From the NCBI RefSeq assembly GCF_033568475.1, contig NC_133123.1:159603753-159667752 (forward strand): 64,000 nt of DNA, given 5' to 3'. The notes under the pieces are model-generated. The model searched no databases, was not told the origin of the DNA, and worked only from the letters and a program-made list of their open reading frames with translations. Both the position numbers and the translations under genes were made by a program. Shown one piece after another: positions 1 to 12,100 of the stretch; within the stretch, counting starts at the first letter, position 1, and each line of letters begins with the position of its first letter. This stretch comes from Henckelia pumila (taxonomy: Eukaryota; Streptophyta; Magnoliopsida; Lamiales; Gesneriaceae).

Positions 1-1787
1 CGTCTACCCTCATGATGACGATGTTGATCATCATGATGGCGGTGATGACGATGATGATGATCACCTCCCTGGCCAACACTACCGTGACTCTCGTCAGCCA
101 TATCCTAAAAAGAATTGCACATTAAAATCCCAAATGCGCAAGAATTACTCAAAACTAATTCTAAATCCCAAGTACTAATCCCAAAATCTAAGCATGCTTT
201 GATACCAAAAATGTAGTGACCCTGCATGGTATCACCTACTAACTGGCAACTAATAGCATGCATTAAACTTAATACAGCAAAATAACTTAACAGAGTAAAA
301 CGTGCGGAAACATAACCATAAATTACATATCATCTTAGTATAAAAGTGTCAAGATTATTCATCAGTAGTGATACAATCATATCGAAATACTTAAATGTAA
401 ACATTATACAGATATATCGAATTCTGCTGTATAACTAACTCCTCAAGGCCTGCTCCCTAATCCTGCCTTGAACCACCAGCTCCGTCCATCCTGCGACCTG
501 CCCCATGGAATAGGGTGTCCAAGATAACAACTAGGACGTGAGCGCTAACGCCCAGTACATAAACATGAGTACACGTATAAATATGATGCATGCAACATGA
601 TGACTGGTAAAGGGTCATCTGAAAAGTCATGCTCAGTACAGGCGCCACATGAGTGCTGCCACCGCATGGATCAACCTCTGGGTGCAACCACACTCGTCAA
701 GTACACCAGAGTAGTCAGACATAAATGTCCCCGCCGTCGCGGTACTCTCAGTGACAGACTATCGAATATAGAGTTGAGCGGCTTTATAGTCAGGTATAAC
801 AAGGTATAGGCTCAACGTGTATATGCACATGGCATATGAATAAAGAAAACGGTAAATCATATCTCATGCCATATAATAATGCCAAATAAATGCAACATAT
901 AAACATGTATACTCGCTGGCAATCTCAGTCAATGTGTACGTACCTCTAGGCTAGTTCAAGTATAGTAGGATCCTAGGTTCCAAGCCTATATTCAAAAGTT
1001 CACCATATCACTACATAAATTCTATAAGCCTTAACTAAGCTAATAAGTACTCCCAAAACTTAAATAGATTCCCGAACCATATCTTCGTCCGTAGATAGCC
1101 CTTTGGAGTCGCTAGTCCCGGATGACTATAACCACTCCTTGGTTATTCCAGAACCTCTATTATAACCGATAGGGCCCTCAAGTGTATAACTCATACTATA
1201 TAACTAAAGAAAGAACCTCGGGAATTCGTATTTCAAATTATGACTCCGAAGAGTCCTTTTTATAGCCAAAAATCCGTTGGAGTTCGGAGCCTCTGAACTG
1301 GGTTCGGACCCTCCGAACCTGCATGTATGACACTTGTCAAAAATCGCGGATTAATCATCTAGCATTGCTGTTTGGGGGAGTTCGGAGCCTCCGAACTGGC
1401 TGAGTTCGTAGCCTCCTAAGTGCTGGGTTCGGATCCTCCGAACCCAGGTTCGGATCCTCCGAACTTTTATTTGAGTTCGGATGGTCCGAACTCATTTCGG
1501 TGCCTCCGAACTGTCCGAGACCCCTAGGACCTTTCCTACCATTTTCGGATGTTTCGGAGCTGATTTTCTATTTATTTTTACCAAATAAGGACTCCTTAAT
1601 CATGTTTTGCCACATTTAAAATTATATGCCATATCATAGCATGGAAAGTGGAACTTGGCTATCACCCTTATATGCAGCGATCCCTCTGGTAATTCTGAAG
1701 TCCAATTATGCCCTGGAATTGGTTAATTACTAACCCTTAATCATGTTTAACATATCATTATCTTAAAATGGAGTCCGGGTTACTACA
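1..1787 (-). mobile_element. Ty3-type LTR retrotransposon, 5' end only (runs off window)
   Basis: Read on the minus strand, this is an LTR (1787 down to 212), then a primer-binding site matching initiator tRNA-Met at 207-192 (TGGTATCAAAGC), then a gag start codon at 101-99. The first gag residues are MADESHGSVGQGGDHHH, followed by a His/Asp-rich stretch. The rest lies left of the window, so whether it is whole cannot be judged. It sits in the opposite orientation inside the pol region of the plus-strand element beginning at 1788 and is therefore the younger of the two. The order LTR, PBS, gag is seen directly. Assignment to Ty3 rests on the LTR style (TGTAGTAACCC start) and is an inference. 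Confidence 0.75.
212..1787 (-). repeat. 5' LTR of the minus-strand Ty3-type element
   Basis: A 1576 bp LTR bounded by TG...CA on the minus strand (TGTAGTAACCC at 1787, CACTACA at 212). The right border is fixed because recognisable pol coding sequence of another element resumes at 1788. The left border is fixed by the PBS 4 bp away. It contains about eight palindromic TTCGGA-spacer-TCCGAA units between 1281 and 1513. Confidence 0.75.
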
Positions 1788-4700
1788 TGGCTGGCTATTA
1801 TCGGAAGTTTGTGGAAGGATTTTCCTCAATAGCTATACCTCTCAAAAAACTCACACAAAAGAACTCTAAATTCAACTGGGATGAATTGTGTGAGAAGAGC
1901 TTTCAAACCTTGAAATAAAAGTTGGCATCCACTCCAATGTTGATTCTACCAACTGAAGGTAAAGATTTTACCATATACAGTGATGCGTCAAAAGGAGGGT
2001 TGGGATGCGTACTCATGCAAGAAGGAAGGGTAATTGCTTATGCATCAAGACAACTGAAGCCGTATGAGCAAAACTACCCCACACATGATCTTGAATTAGC
2101 AGCAGTGGTCTTTGCACTAAAAATTTGGAGGTACTACCTCTACGGGGCAAAGTGTGAAATATTTACTGATCACCAAAGTCTCAAGTACTTGTTTACTCAA
2201 AAAGAGTTGAATATGAGACAGAGAAGGTGGATTGAGCTACTGAAAGATTAAGACTTGACGATAAGCTATCACCCTGGAAAAGCAAACAAGGTCGTTGATG
2301 CGTTAAGTCGAAAGAATATGGGTAAAGTAATTCTAGCTTCACTCTCAGCACAACCATGTCTTCGAGAAATAGTCAAGTTGAAACAGAATCAAGATCCTTC
2401 TTTAATCAAACTCAAGGACCAATTCAAGGAAGGAAAGACGCCTAATCTCCAAATAGATCACAATGGAGTTTTGTGGATGAAAGGACGATTGTGTGTACCC
2501 GACATCGATAATCTTCATCATGAAGTGATGTCTGAAGCACACAAATCAAAATTTTCAGTTCATCCCGATAGCACGAAGATGTATCGAGATTTAAAAGGAA
2601 ATTTTTGGTGGAATGGAATGAAAAAGGATGTCACTGAGTTTGTGTTTCGATGTTAGGTCTGTCAGAAAGTCAAAGCTGAACATCAACGACCTGGAATATT
2701 ACTTCAACCTTTGGAAATTCCATAATGGAAGTGGGAACACATTTCTATGGATTTTGTTGTCGGCTTACCCAAGTCAAGGCAGAGTCATGACGGAATATGG
2801 GTAATTGTAGATAGACTTACAAAGACAGCACATTTTCTACCGGTCTGAATGAACTACAACCTGGATAAACTAGCTACCCTGTACATGGACAATATCGTAA
2901 GTTTACATGGCGTACCTGCTAGTATTTTTTCAGATAGGGACCCGAGATTTGCGTCCAGATTTTGGAAAAGCTTTCAAAATGTCATGGGAACCAAGGTCAC
3001 TCTCAGTACGGCCTATCACCCTCAAACTGATGGCCAAACTGAGAGAACGATCCAAACATTGGAGGATATGCTGAGGGCTTGTGCTCTAGACTTTAGTGGT
3101 AACTGGAGTGAACACTTGCCTTTAATCGAGTTTTCTTACAACAATAGTTACCACAGCAGTATTGGAATGGCACCATATGAAGCCTTATATGGGAGAAAGT
3201 GTCGCTCACCTTTATACTGGGATGACGTCGGAGAGAAAGCCATCACTGGACCTGAACTGGTTCAAGAAGCGGTAGAAAAAGTAACCATCATCAAGGAAAG
3301 ACTCAAAGCTGCTCAAGATCGACAAAAGAGTTGGGCTGATATGAAGAGACGACCGTTGGAATTTGAAGTAGGTGAAAAGGTGTATGTAAAAATCTCACCC
3401 ATGAAAGGAGTTGTTCGATTTGGTAAAACTGGAAAATTGAATCCCAGATATGTCAGACCATTCGAGATTCTGGACAAAGTAGGAACCTTGGCATATAGAC
3501 TGGCTTTACCGCCAGATATGTCAAGGATTCACAATGTTTTCCATATTTCTCAATTAATAAAGTACATTCCAGATCCCAGTCATGTCCTTGAAATTGAACC
3601 TCTGGTAATTCAAGGAAATCTAAATAAGGGGCTCAAGTACGAAGAGGTTCCAATTCGAATAGTTGATACTAAGGATCAAATTTTGAGGCGAAGGACCATT
3701 CCATATGTAAAGGTCCAATGGTATAATCACACTGAGAGGGAGGCCACTTGGGAATTGGAAGAGAAGATACGCAACCTATACCCATTCCTCTTTGAAGAAC
3801 AAGCCAATCCAAGTTTCGAGGACGAAACTTCTCCCAAGGTGGGAGGAATGTGAAGCCACGGTTATATGCATGTACTTGAAGGCAAAAGTTGTAACTCTAT
3901 CAGTCATATAAAAGCAAATGTAACTGATGGTGTAATGATTTTGAATTTCGAAATACAAAGGGGCAAGAACCAACTGAACATAAGGAATGGTAACAGTCAC
4001 AATGATGGAGAGTAGTGGCTGCTGAAACTGATGGATTATGTTGTTAATTTCGAAATTCATGCTGCATATAATAGTCAAAAATGTAACAGCCACAATAATG
4101 GAGAATGATGGCTGTTAATATGAGTTATTGGCCATGAATGGGAGGCCCTTCAGCTGCTTTTTATACCTATAAATAGTGGCAGATTCAGAAGGAAAATCAC
4201 ACCATTTTCGAGCACAAAAACTAAGTAAAACTCTGCACATTTCGAGTTCCAACCTTCTGCCACTTTCGAAGCAAAGCAGAAGCAGCACCTGTTTGATAGC
4301 AGCTGTTCAAGCAGATTCCTGTCCAGAGTTTGAGCAAGGTTTCTGTCCCAGTTTCAAAGCAAGCATTATGTTCTATTTTGCTCACGTTTGAGGCTTACCA
4401 TCAACATCAGTTTCTGCACGATTTTCTTACAAATCACTTAAGGTAAGAGGGCTTATACCTATATATGTTTTAAAAACGTTCATGATCTTGTTTGTGAAAG
4501 TTCAATCGTACATCTCCTGGTTCATATTTCTTTGAATTATGTACAAGTTTATTCCATGAAACTCCTTGTTATGCACTGTTAGAATTTGACTTAAGAATTG
4601 GTAAGGAATTCTGAAAACATGATAAGATATTATATGGCCCTGATGCGGTGGGTTATAATAACCGTTTAAGGCCTCGCCCCCTTAGAGGAGTAAAAATTAG

Positions 4701-5321
4701 GGACTGATCAGTAGCCATGCTTAACAAGATGAATAACAGTGTTATGTCTAAGTTTATGTTTCATTCATGATATGTGTTGATGCTCAGTTTCAAGTTTTGC
4801 CTTGTCTTGATCTATGTTGCGACATGTGTTGGAACATGCTCCCTTTGAACTCCTATATATATGTATATTCGACATTTGCATGTACGATTGGCCCCCTCTT
4901 GCTGAGTGTTTCCCAAAACACTCATCCCCCTTACTTCCCTTCCCAGATACCGAAGAGCATTTGGATGACGATGAGACTGCTAGCATTTCCATAATTTTAG
5001 ACTTGATCACCAACCCCCGAATGCGTGTTGCTCATCCCCCTTACTTCCCTTCCCAGATACCAAAGAGCATTTGGATGACGATGAGCAACACGCATTCTGG
5101 GGTTGGTGATCAAGTCTAAAATTATGTAAATGCTAGCAGTCTTATTAGTTTTATTATATTTTATGTTTCGTTTCCGCTATTGTCATGTTTTGATCTTGTA
5201 AAGACATTTAGGGATTTGTAAAAGACTGGTTGAAGGCTATTTATACACTACATGGCTTGTTGTTTTACGATTTAAAATTGTTAACAACGCCAATGCTGCA
5301 TTTCGATCTCGGGGAGTGACA
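1788..5321 (+). mobile_element. Ty3/gypsy chromovirus fragment (pol to 3' LTR), broken
   Basis: From left to right: the end of reverse transcriptase (AGYYRKFVEGF at about 1790), RNase H (about 1920-2250, [13 protein letters not shown] and [11 protein letters not shown]), the integrase zinc region and core (about 2280-3250, SDRDPRF and [14 protein letters not shown]), then a C-terminal chromodomain-like tail ([16 protein letters not shown], to about 3850). This order and tail place it in the chromovirus (Tekay/Del-like) lineage. A purine tract (GGTGGGAGGAATG) precedes the 3' LTR. The coding region is a fossil with about five visible breaks. Its 5' part lies beyond the left edge, displaced by the minus-strand insertion. 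Confidence 0.9.
3849..5321 (+). repeat. 3' LTR of the Ty3 chromovirus fragment
   Basis: Starts just after the polypurine tract (TGTGAAGCCACGG or TGAAGCCACGG at 3849/3851) and ends near GGGGAGTGACA at 5321, possibly 5324. That gives an LTR of about 1.47 kb with TG/CA ends. The partner LTR is outside the window, so the borders are estimates. A rearranged block with direct and inverted copies lies at 4921-5141. Confidence 0.6.
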
Positions 5322-6640
5322 ACACTGCTGCTGAATCTGACTCTGAGATTGATCCTGCTAAGACATACAATCTTTAGTTTTATTCAAAGGAGTCTGCTGA
5401 TGAATGGGAAGCTCTGTCTTGAAAAGATTGTTGGGAAGAAAGAAATATTGATGAAGCGTCCTTTGAAAAGCAAAATTTGGTGACATTCTTGAAACAGCAA
5501 AATTTATATTCTATTGTCACCACTGCCGAACCATTTTCAAGAAGAGCTGTGCTAGAGTTTTACTGCAATATGAATACAAGGACTGGAAAAGAAGAATCGT
5601 TTAAGTTTGGAAGAGTGTACATCCGGGAAAAGGTGTATGATTTCACTCCTGCTCTGATCAATGAGCACTTCAAGACTGCTGATGTCGATGATGATGCAGT
5701 TAATGAGGATATTGATTAAATCACTAAGGTGATCACTGGAAGAATGGTTCAAAAATTTCCACTGCATCCAGACAGGTTGTCAGCTGCAAAGCTTACTTCC
5801 TTCTTTTCTGTTCTTCACAAAATTGCAATCAGGAATTGGACACCATCTACCAATACAACAGTGGTTACTAGACCACAAGCCCTTGCTCTGGTTGCCATTG
5901 GAACTCAAGCTCCTTTGGACTTTGGAAATTTGGTGTTTGAAAATATTATGACCTTTAGAGAAGGTGGTTGGAAAGCAACTAAATTTTCGTTTTCTTCATT
6001 GATCTATGGTATGCTGGAATCTCAAGGCTTCAAAAAGGATGATGATGAAGAGTTGATTGGAGGAGATGAGCTTATCAAGATCGCACCTGATTTGCTGAAG
6101 GGAAATCGGAAAATTGATCTACCATGGACTGGTGTCATACCCAGTGTGGCCAACACTGAGGTTGTTCCACCAATGACCGTTCATAACACTGTTATTCTTG
6201 TGTTAAATTCTACTGCAATTCGAGCTCAAATGGCTCATGCTGAACTGAAAATTGCTCAAGACAAAGCTGATCTCGAGTACTATGAAGCCTTAATGGCTGA
6301 GTACAGGAATAAACTTGGACTACCAGGGCCCTCTGGACAAAAAGGGGGAGTAGGATCAAGTGCTGATCAAGCTGAAGAGGAATATGTTTAGACAATTGGG
6401 TTTAGGATTTTTCTTATCCTTATCTTTTATTATTTTGCTCTCAGCTCGAAATATATTTCTAAGTTGATTAGTTTGTGCTACTTATTACTCTCTGATATGC
6501 TATTAAACTATATGCTACTTTGATCTAGTAAGTGTTGAGAGTCTGTGTTGCCAACACGACCGCACCACACTATGTTCTGAGATGATTAAATTCAGGGGGA
6601 GCTTTAGTTGCATAAGATAGGGGGAGTTATTTGCATTTGT
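5322..6640 (+). mobile_element. Fragment of a retroelement with a plant transposon-type reading frame, broken
   Basis: Coding sequence resumes directly after the chromovirus LTR, with residues NTAAESDSEIDPAKTYNL near 5322-5380. It continues to about 6390 as a protein resembling the 'putative plant transposon protein' domain (YCNMNTRTGKEESFKFGRVY; LALVAIGTQAPLDFGNLVFE). A coiled-coil-like stretch (RAQMAHAELKIAQDKADLEY) and a Gly/Ser end follow. Purine-rich tracts with GGGGGAG near 6595 and 6632 resemble polypurine tracts, so this may be the 3' accessory frame of a SIRE-like element in which the chromovirus landed. A few breaks are visible. LTR ends were not found. The fold pattern resembles the accessory frame at 21113-23878. 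Confidence 0.5.
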
Positions 6641-8447
6641 GTGTGTGTTTTGTCCAGAAAGGCAAAAAATATGAGTTTGAAAGATCATGTCGTGCACATG
6701 TGTTTTAAATTATTTTCTTATTGCATTCAATTTCTATCTTTGGAGTTTTGCCTTTCTTAGACAAGTTTTAAAATTGGTAATTTTTAGTATTTCTGATTCG
6801 AAATATTTGATTCTGATGATATATTGTTTTCATGCTTTGTAGGATCTTATTTACGGAAATATATTGAAGATCTATTTAAAGGAGTGCTTGGACCGATCAG
6901 AAAAGAACAATCGAGAGAAAAGAGAAACGTAGAGAGCAAAATACATAGAGAATTACTGAATAAATTCTAGAGTATTGAAGATCAATCATTGAAGAATTTA
7001 TGAAGAAATACTACTGCTACATTGTGTTGCCGAGTAGTGTTGGAAACACTGAAGAACACACGAGTGAAGTGTTGTTCAGAAAGTGTTTCTTTGGTTTTTG
7101 TTTTTCAGCTTAGAACTTCCAATTGATATTTTATTCTAGTTTTTAGAAAGTCGTTTATTTTCTCAATCTGTTGAGAAAAGTAGTTTTTCATAAACAATCA
7201 CTAGTTGGTTTTTGTAAACTGTTTTGAATTTCTAGTGATTATTTCGCCATGAGGCATCGTCCAAGTACTTAGTACTTGTGCATAAATATCTGTGTGCTAT
7301 TTACTTTTACTGTTAGTTAATTATTTCGCTGCATAGTATTTTCTTGAAATGTTGACAACACTGAAAGATAACACACACTCGAAAAGATTTCTGGTATTAT
7401 TGTGATTTCAGACTCTCCAAACTTTACAAGATAATAAATCGATCAAGTTGCCTAAGTATACTTGTTTGCCTAATTGATTCTTGATTTTCTTGCTTGTAGG
7501 CTTCTACAAACAGTTGGCAGGAGAAAGTTGATTCGTGACAGGTATAAAACCTTAAATAACTTCAATTGCATTTCATAAAATATTTATCATCACCCAAAGA
7601 TCATGCATATGTAGGAAATTTGTGCAATATATGTAGTGCATACTACATATGACATATGCTTGCAAACACTGTATAGAACTGATGATACCTCATTTTCATC
7701 AGACGCTTAGCTGATCGCAAGAAAGGAAAGGCTGTCGAAGATAGCGGGGAGACCGAATAAGCTACAAGAGACGACTGCGGGAGGTTCCTTGAAGATGAGA
7801 AGTTACATGCATTGATCACGATAGAGAACACTTTGACCATACTATTATGTTTCAGAGCACTGAAAGTGAGTGACTAAAGAAACTAGCTCGTCTAATGAAT
7901 GTTTTTGAAATCGTTCCATGATTTTTTACAATTATGATATTACTTCTGTCATAATATAAACGATAAAAAGAGATTGCACAAGCACAAGTGAGTCAATACA
8001 CTAGTAATTATCAAGTCTAAGGATAATAGAGACAAAAGTTTGGTTTCAATGGTCTATATTGTTTTTTTTAAAATTCCATCAATTCAAATTACAGTTAATC
8101 GTCTTTAGTTTTACAATTTTGATATGAGCTCGTACAAAGACTGATATATCGTACCAAAATATTGAATTATCAGCATATCGTATCGAAATTTTTTCGATAT
8201 ACAAACATTATTTTGGTATACCGAATTTTTTTATGATATCAATATGGATTTTTTTTTATACCAAAATTTCACAATTTTGATATCGGTATGATTTTTTAAT
8301 ACTAGTATTTTTGGTACTGTATAATGAAAAAGCACCAATATATATATTCAATACAAATTGCAGTAGTTATGATATTAACTATTTTCAAATACAAATTAAG
8401 CTAATAATTAAAAAATATATATTGTATGATCGCGCAACGAAACATTG
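6641..8447. other. Spacer, probably more retroelement 3' sequence at left; no gene placed
   Basis: 6641-7540 keeps the style of the preceding element (repeated TGTTG...CAACAC-like words, T-rich) and may be its LTR, but I could not set ends. 7541-8447 is AT-rich. 8110-8320 has repeated GATATC/CGATA/GGTATA words like a decayed inverted-repeat element. A possible exon at 7703-7760 is listed separately. Confidence 0.4.
7703..7760 (+). other. Possible orphan terminal exon
   Basis: A pyrimidine-rich acceptor (TTTTCATCAG) precedes a short open stretch reading RLADRKKGKAVEDSGETE and then a stop. It would enter in the phase with one leading base. The charged composition and higher GC than the surroundings look exon-like. 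The upstream exons would lie beyond the retroelement nest or are missing. No family recognised; this may be chance. Confidence 0.2.
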
Positions 8448-8455
8448 GTTTCACG

Positions 8456-9103
8456 TAGACTTGTCAAATTGGGCTAGGCCCGTCGGGCCGGCCCGCCCCG
8501 CCATGAAAATGGGTTGGGTTGGGTTGGCCAAATCTCAGCCCGTTTGGAGGCGGGCCAAACGGGCTGAGCCCGCGCGGGCCGCGGGTTAGGGCGGGCTGGC
8601 CCGTCGCGGGTTGGGGTGGCCCGCCAAATATTTTTTTATTTTATTTTTGCAAAATTGTATTTTTTTTTAGTGTTTTTTATACATATTTTTTTGTTTTATT
8701 GAACTTATTTTGAATGAATTTTGATGATAATAAACTATGTAGTATTTTTAAATTTTTTTCATATTTTTTTTTACTAATTAATTTTATATATTATTAAATT
8801 TTAATAGTAATATTTTTTAATATTGATTAAACTCTTTGATTAAATTTTATTTTTCATTTTCTTACCATTTCAAGTGTTTTTAATTTTTTTTTTGAATTTA
8901 AAAATTAACATTTATTTTATAAAAAAAATTAATAAAAAATTAGGCGGGCCGGCCCGCCCGACCCGCGGCCCAAGACGGGTTGGGTTGGGCTGAGCATTTG
9001 GAGGCCCGCCCAAATGGCGGGCCGGCCCGCCCCACCCCGCCTAAAGGCGGGTTGAGGCGGGTTGCGGGCCGGCCCGCCCCGCCGGCCCGTTGTGACATGT
9101 ATA
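8456..9103. mobile_element. Non-autonomous hAT-type element, 648 bp
   Basis: Bounded by a perfect 8-bp target duplication GTTTCACG (8448-8455 and 9104-9111). The ends are imperfect terminal inverted repeats, TAGACTTGTCA on the left and TGACATGTATA on the right. Very GC-rich arms built of GGGCCGGCCCGCC words (8470-8625, 8943-9090) flank an AT-rich core without coding capacity. The 8-bp duplication and TA-start ends fit the hAT superfamily. Ala/Gly/Pro-rich open frames in the arms are composition artefacts. Confidence 0.8.
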
Positions 9104-9197
9104 GTTTCACGTAATAATTGAGCTCAGCCTTGAAAATCAATACAAACATGTGTCACCACTCACCATAGAATTTTAAATTTGCCTTCCGTCTGGCGCC

Positions 9198-12100
9198 ATG
9201 ATGATGGTTTCCCTCAACAGCCGTTTTTTAACTGTGGGAACTTTCATCAAACACTTTCCCGTCCCGAGAATATCAGACTTCAAATTCATCCACATTCCCG
9301 GCGGAAAAGCAATCTCCGCGCCCACCGCCTCTGCCTCCGCCGCCCTGGACAACCGCCATTTCCAGACCTTGACTCCTCATCAGAGACATCAAATTAGTCT
9401 CTACATGGATTCCCTTCTTCAGTGGAACGAGGTTCTGCATACAATTATGTTACTAACGCTTCAATTGCTTTTGACATCTATCTATCTGTCTTTCAGCACG
9501 CCAACACTCAAATGAAGAGGATTTCGACACTGTCATAACATAGGATTAAATCATGAGCTGAATTACTGGTTTCGTCCCTCGTGCAGAAAATGAATCTCAC
9601 TGCCGTCAGAGATGAAAATGAGGTGATGGAAAGGCACGTGGAGGATTCCTTAGCGTTAGTCGAGCCCATTTGCAGTTCATACATATCATGTTGCGGGAGT
9701 TCTTTCCAGAATTTGAATGTAGTTGATGTTGGAAGTGGAGCAGGGCTACCTGGAGTAATTCTTGCCATTGCGTGCCCTGGTTCATGCTAAATATTTTCTT
9801 GATACTGGAATTAAGTTATCGTGATTTTATATACACGACATCATATGTAAAAATTGGACCGAATTTGTAATCATTTCTTTTGTTTAAAATTTGTTTCTTA
9901 GGTTGGAAGGTGACTCTGTTAGAGTCCATGAACAAGCGTTGTGTCTTCTTGGAGCATGTCGTTTGCTCCGTAGGGTTGCAAAATGTACAAGTTATACGGG
10001 AACGGGCTGAGGTGTGGAATTCATATCTTACTTAATATTGCATATTCCTACTCTGTTTTAGCTTTTGCCTGCTTTTTTTTTATTTCACATAGCCAGCAGT
10101 GTGTGACGAGATAAGTCAAAGGTGCAACCTTTTTTTACTAACATTCTGCTATATTGAAGAATGTCATTCTCCAATTTTATGAGACAAAAATCACTTAGAA
10201 TTCATTAGCCAACTCGGTTTGAATGTTCCTTGATTTCTGAATGGGAAAAACGATGTGAACGTTGCAATTATTTTCATGCATGATATGTTTTGCTTTGAAA
10301 AGAGGCACAACATTGGATTCATACCGAACCAACAATGGGAGTTGATATTGTTTATTAATTCAATTAACTCTATGGAATAGTCAGTCTCTTGTGGTTTTAA
10401 GCATTGTAAGTGAGGTTCATGAGCTCTAGTCAGTATTTATCATGCTCTGAATTTCATAGAAAATTTTCATTCATGATGAGCTAATAACAGGAGTCCAACT
10501 GGATGTTTGTTATGGAAAACCTGGGATGCATTTATTTTTGGATGATGATTAGCATCTTTAGGCAATCTCTAACCAGGGTTCTAAATTCGCTAGACGCTTG
10601 TCGGGTGGCGCCTAGGACGCCTAGGCGGGGACTAGACTCCGCTAGGCGGATTCCGCGAATTAAGCAGAAATTGAAGCATGAGTATGACATTATCAATTTT
10701 ATTATTCAGTTAACATACACACACATCCCATATCTCCATACAAATGATTTCTCCGCCTTGGTTCGAAAGTTAGGGCAACAGAAAATTGAAAATTGAAAAT
10801 TGAAAGATGAAGATGAAGTTTGGTGTTAGGACAAGCCGACTAATAGGTTTTCTTGTTGGACGTTAATTTAGGGCCTATATATTTGGGTGTTGTTTAAAGC
10901 CCAACACAAAAATATAGGTTTAAAAGTTTAAAAAAATTTACCTTTGAGTTTTTTTTTATTGACGTTTTAAATTAAAAGCTCAAACTAAAGCCTTCCTGGG
11001 AGCCTACGGCCGCCTGGACCGATTAGTCGGCGCCTAGGCGCCAAGGACGCCTAGGCTGGCCGACTAGCACTTTTACAATGCTGTCGGCCAACGCCTAGCG
11101 CCTAGGCGGCCACCTAGGCCAGTTTTTAGGATACTGGCTCCAACAAAGAAGTTGAGCTTCTAAACTATACAAGAAGTCCCTTGTCACCTTTCCATTGTTA
11201 TGCTTGAACATTCATAATGGAATTTGTATATTCTTACGACGTGGTTTCTTACTTACTATGAGACATTGTTGCCAGTTCTCATACTTACTATGAGACATTG
11301 TTGCCAGTTCTCTAACGGATATTTTAACGTTGAATATGTTCACATGTGATCTGCTTTAGATATTTCATTCTTCCTCATATATCGCCTGAGCAATGTGAAC
11401 CTTTATTTAGGACAGAATTTGGGACAAAATCCTGCCTTCAGAGAGGGTTTCGACATTGCAGTTGCTAGAGCAGTTGCAGAAATGAGAGTGTTGGGTAATC
11501 GAAAATAAGAAATAGCAATATTTTTATGCTCGAATTGGAAATTATATCTCTTTCTGAGTGTCGGGTTTTCTTTGGTTCACAGCGGAGTACTGTATACCTC
11601 TCGTCCGTGTTGGTGGTTTGTTTCTCGCAGCAAAAGGTCATGATCCTCAGGTATTCTGCTGTGAAGACGAGTCTGTTAAACTACTTCTGCTATGAACAAT
11701 TAAATGCTTGAGCTTGAATATTTAGTTTTCTTTACTTTTTCATTTTTGAGTTTCAGCATTTGATGGATATTTGTGTTTTTATTCTCTTTTGGCGTGTTTA
11801 TGTTGGGTAAATGTATTCATATGAATCATATTAAGATATTTTTTTATATGTATGTAGCTTTAGTAATTATTATATAACCACGGATATTCCCTTTGCAAAA
11901 ACATGTATCTAGGAGGAAGTTACAAGAGCTGAAAGAGCTATTCATTTGATGGGAGCTTCTCTCTTGAAAACATGCTTTGGTACGTTTCTCTCTTGCAAAC
12001 ATGCTTTGGCACGTTTCTCTCTTGCAAACATGCTTTGGTACGTTTCTCTCTTGCAAACATGCTTTATGTCGGGTAAATGTATTCATTTGTACCCCTCATT

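Noticed and set aside
5477-6391. Host gene candidate
   Set aside because: The domain type, broken frame, adjacent purine tracts and nest context fit a retroelement accessory frame better than a host gene.
8519-9149. Ala/Gly/Pro-rich open frames
   Set aside because: They come from GC-rich arms of a hAT-type element and are not genes.
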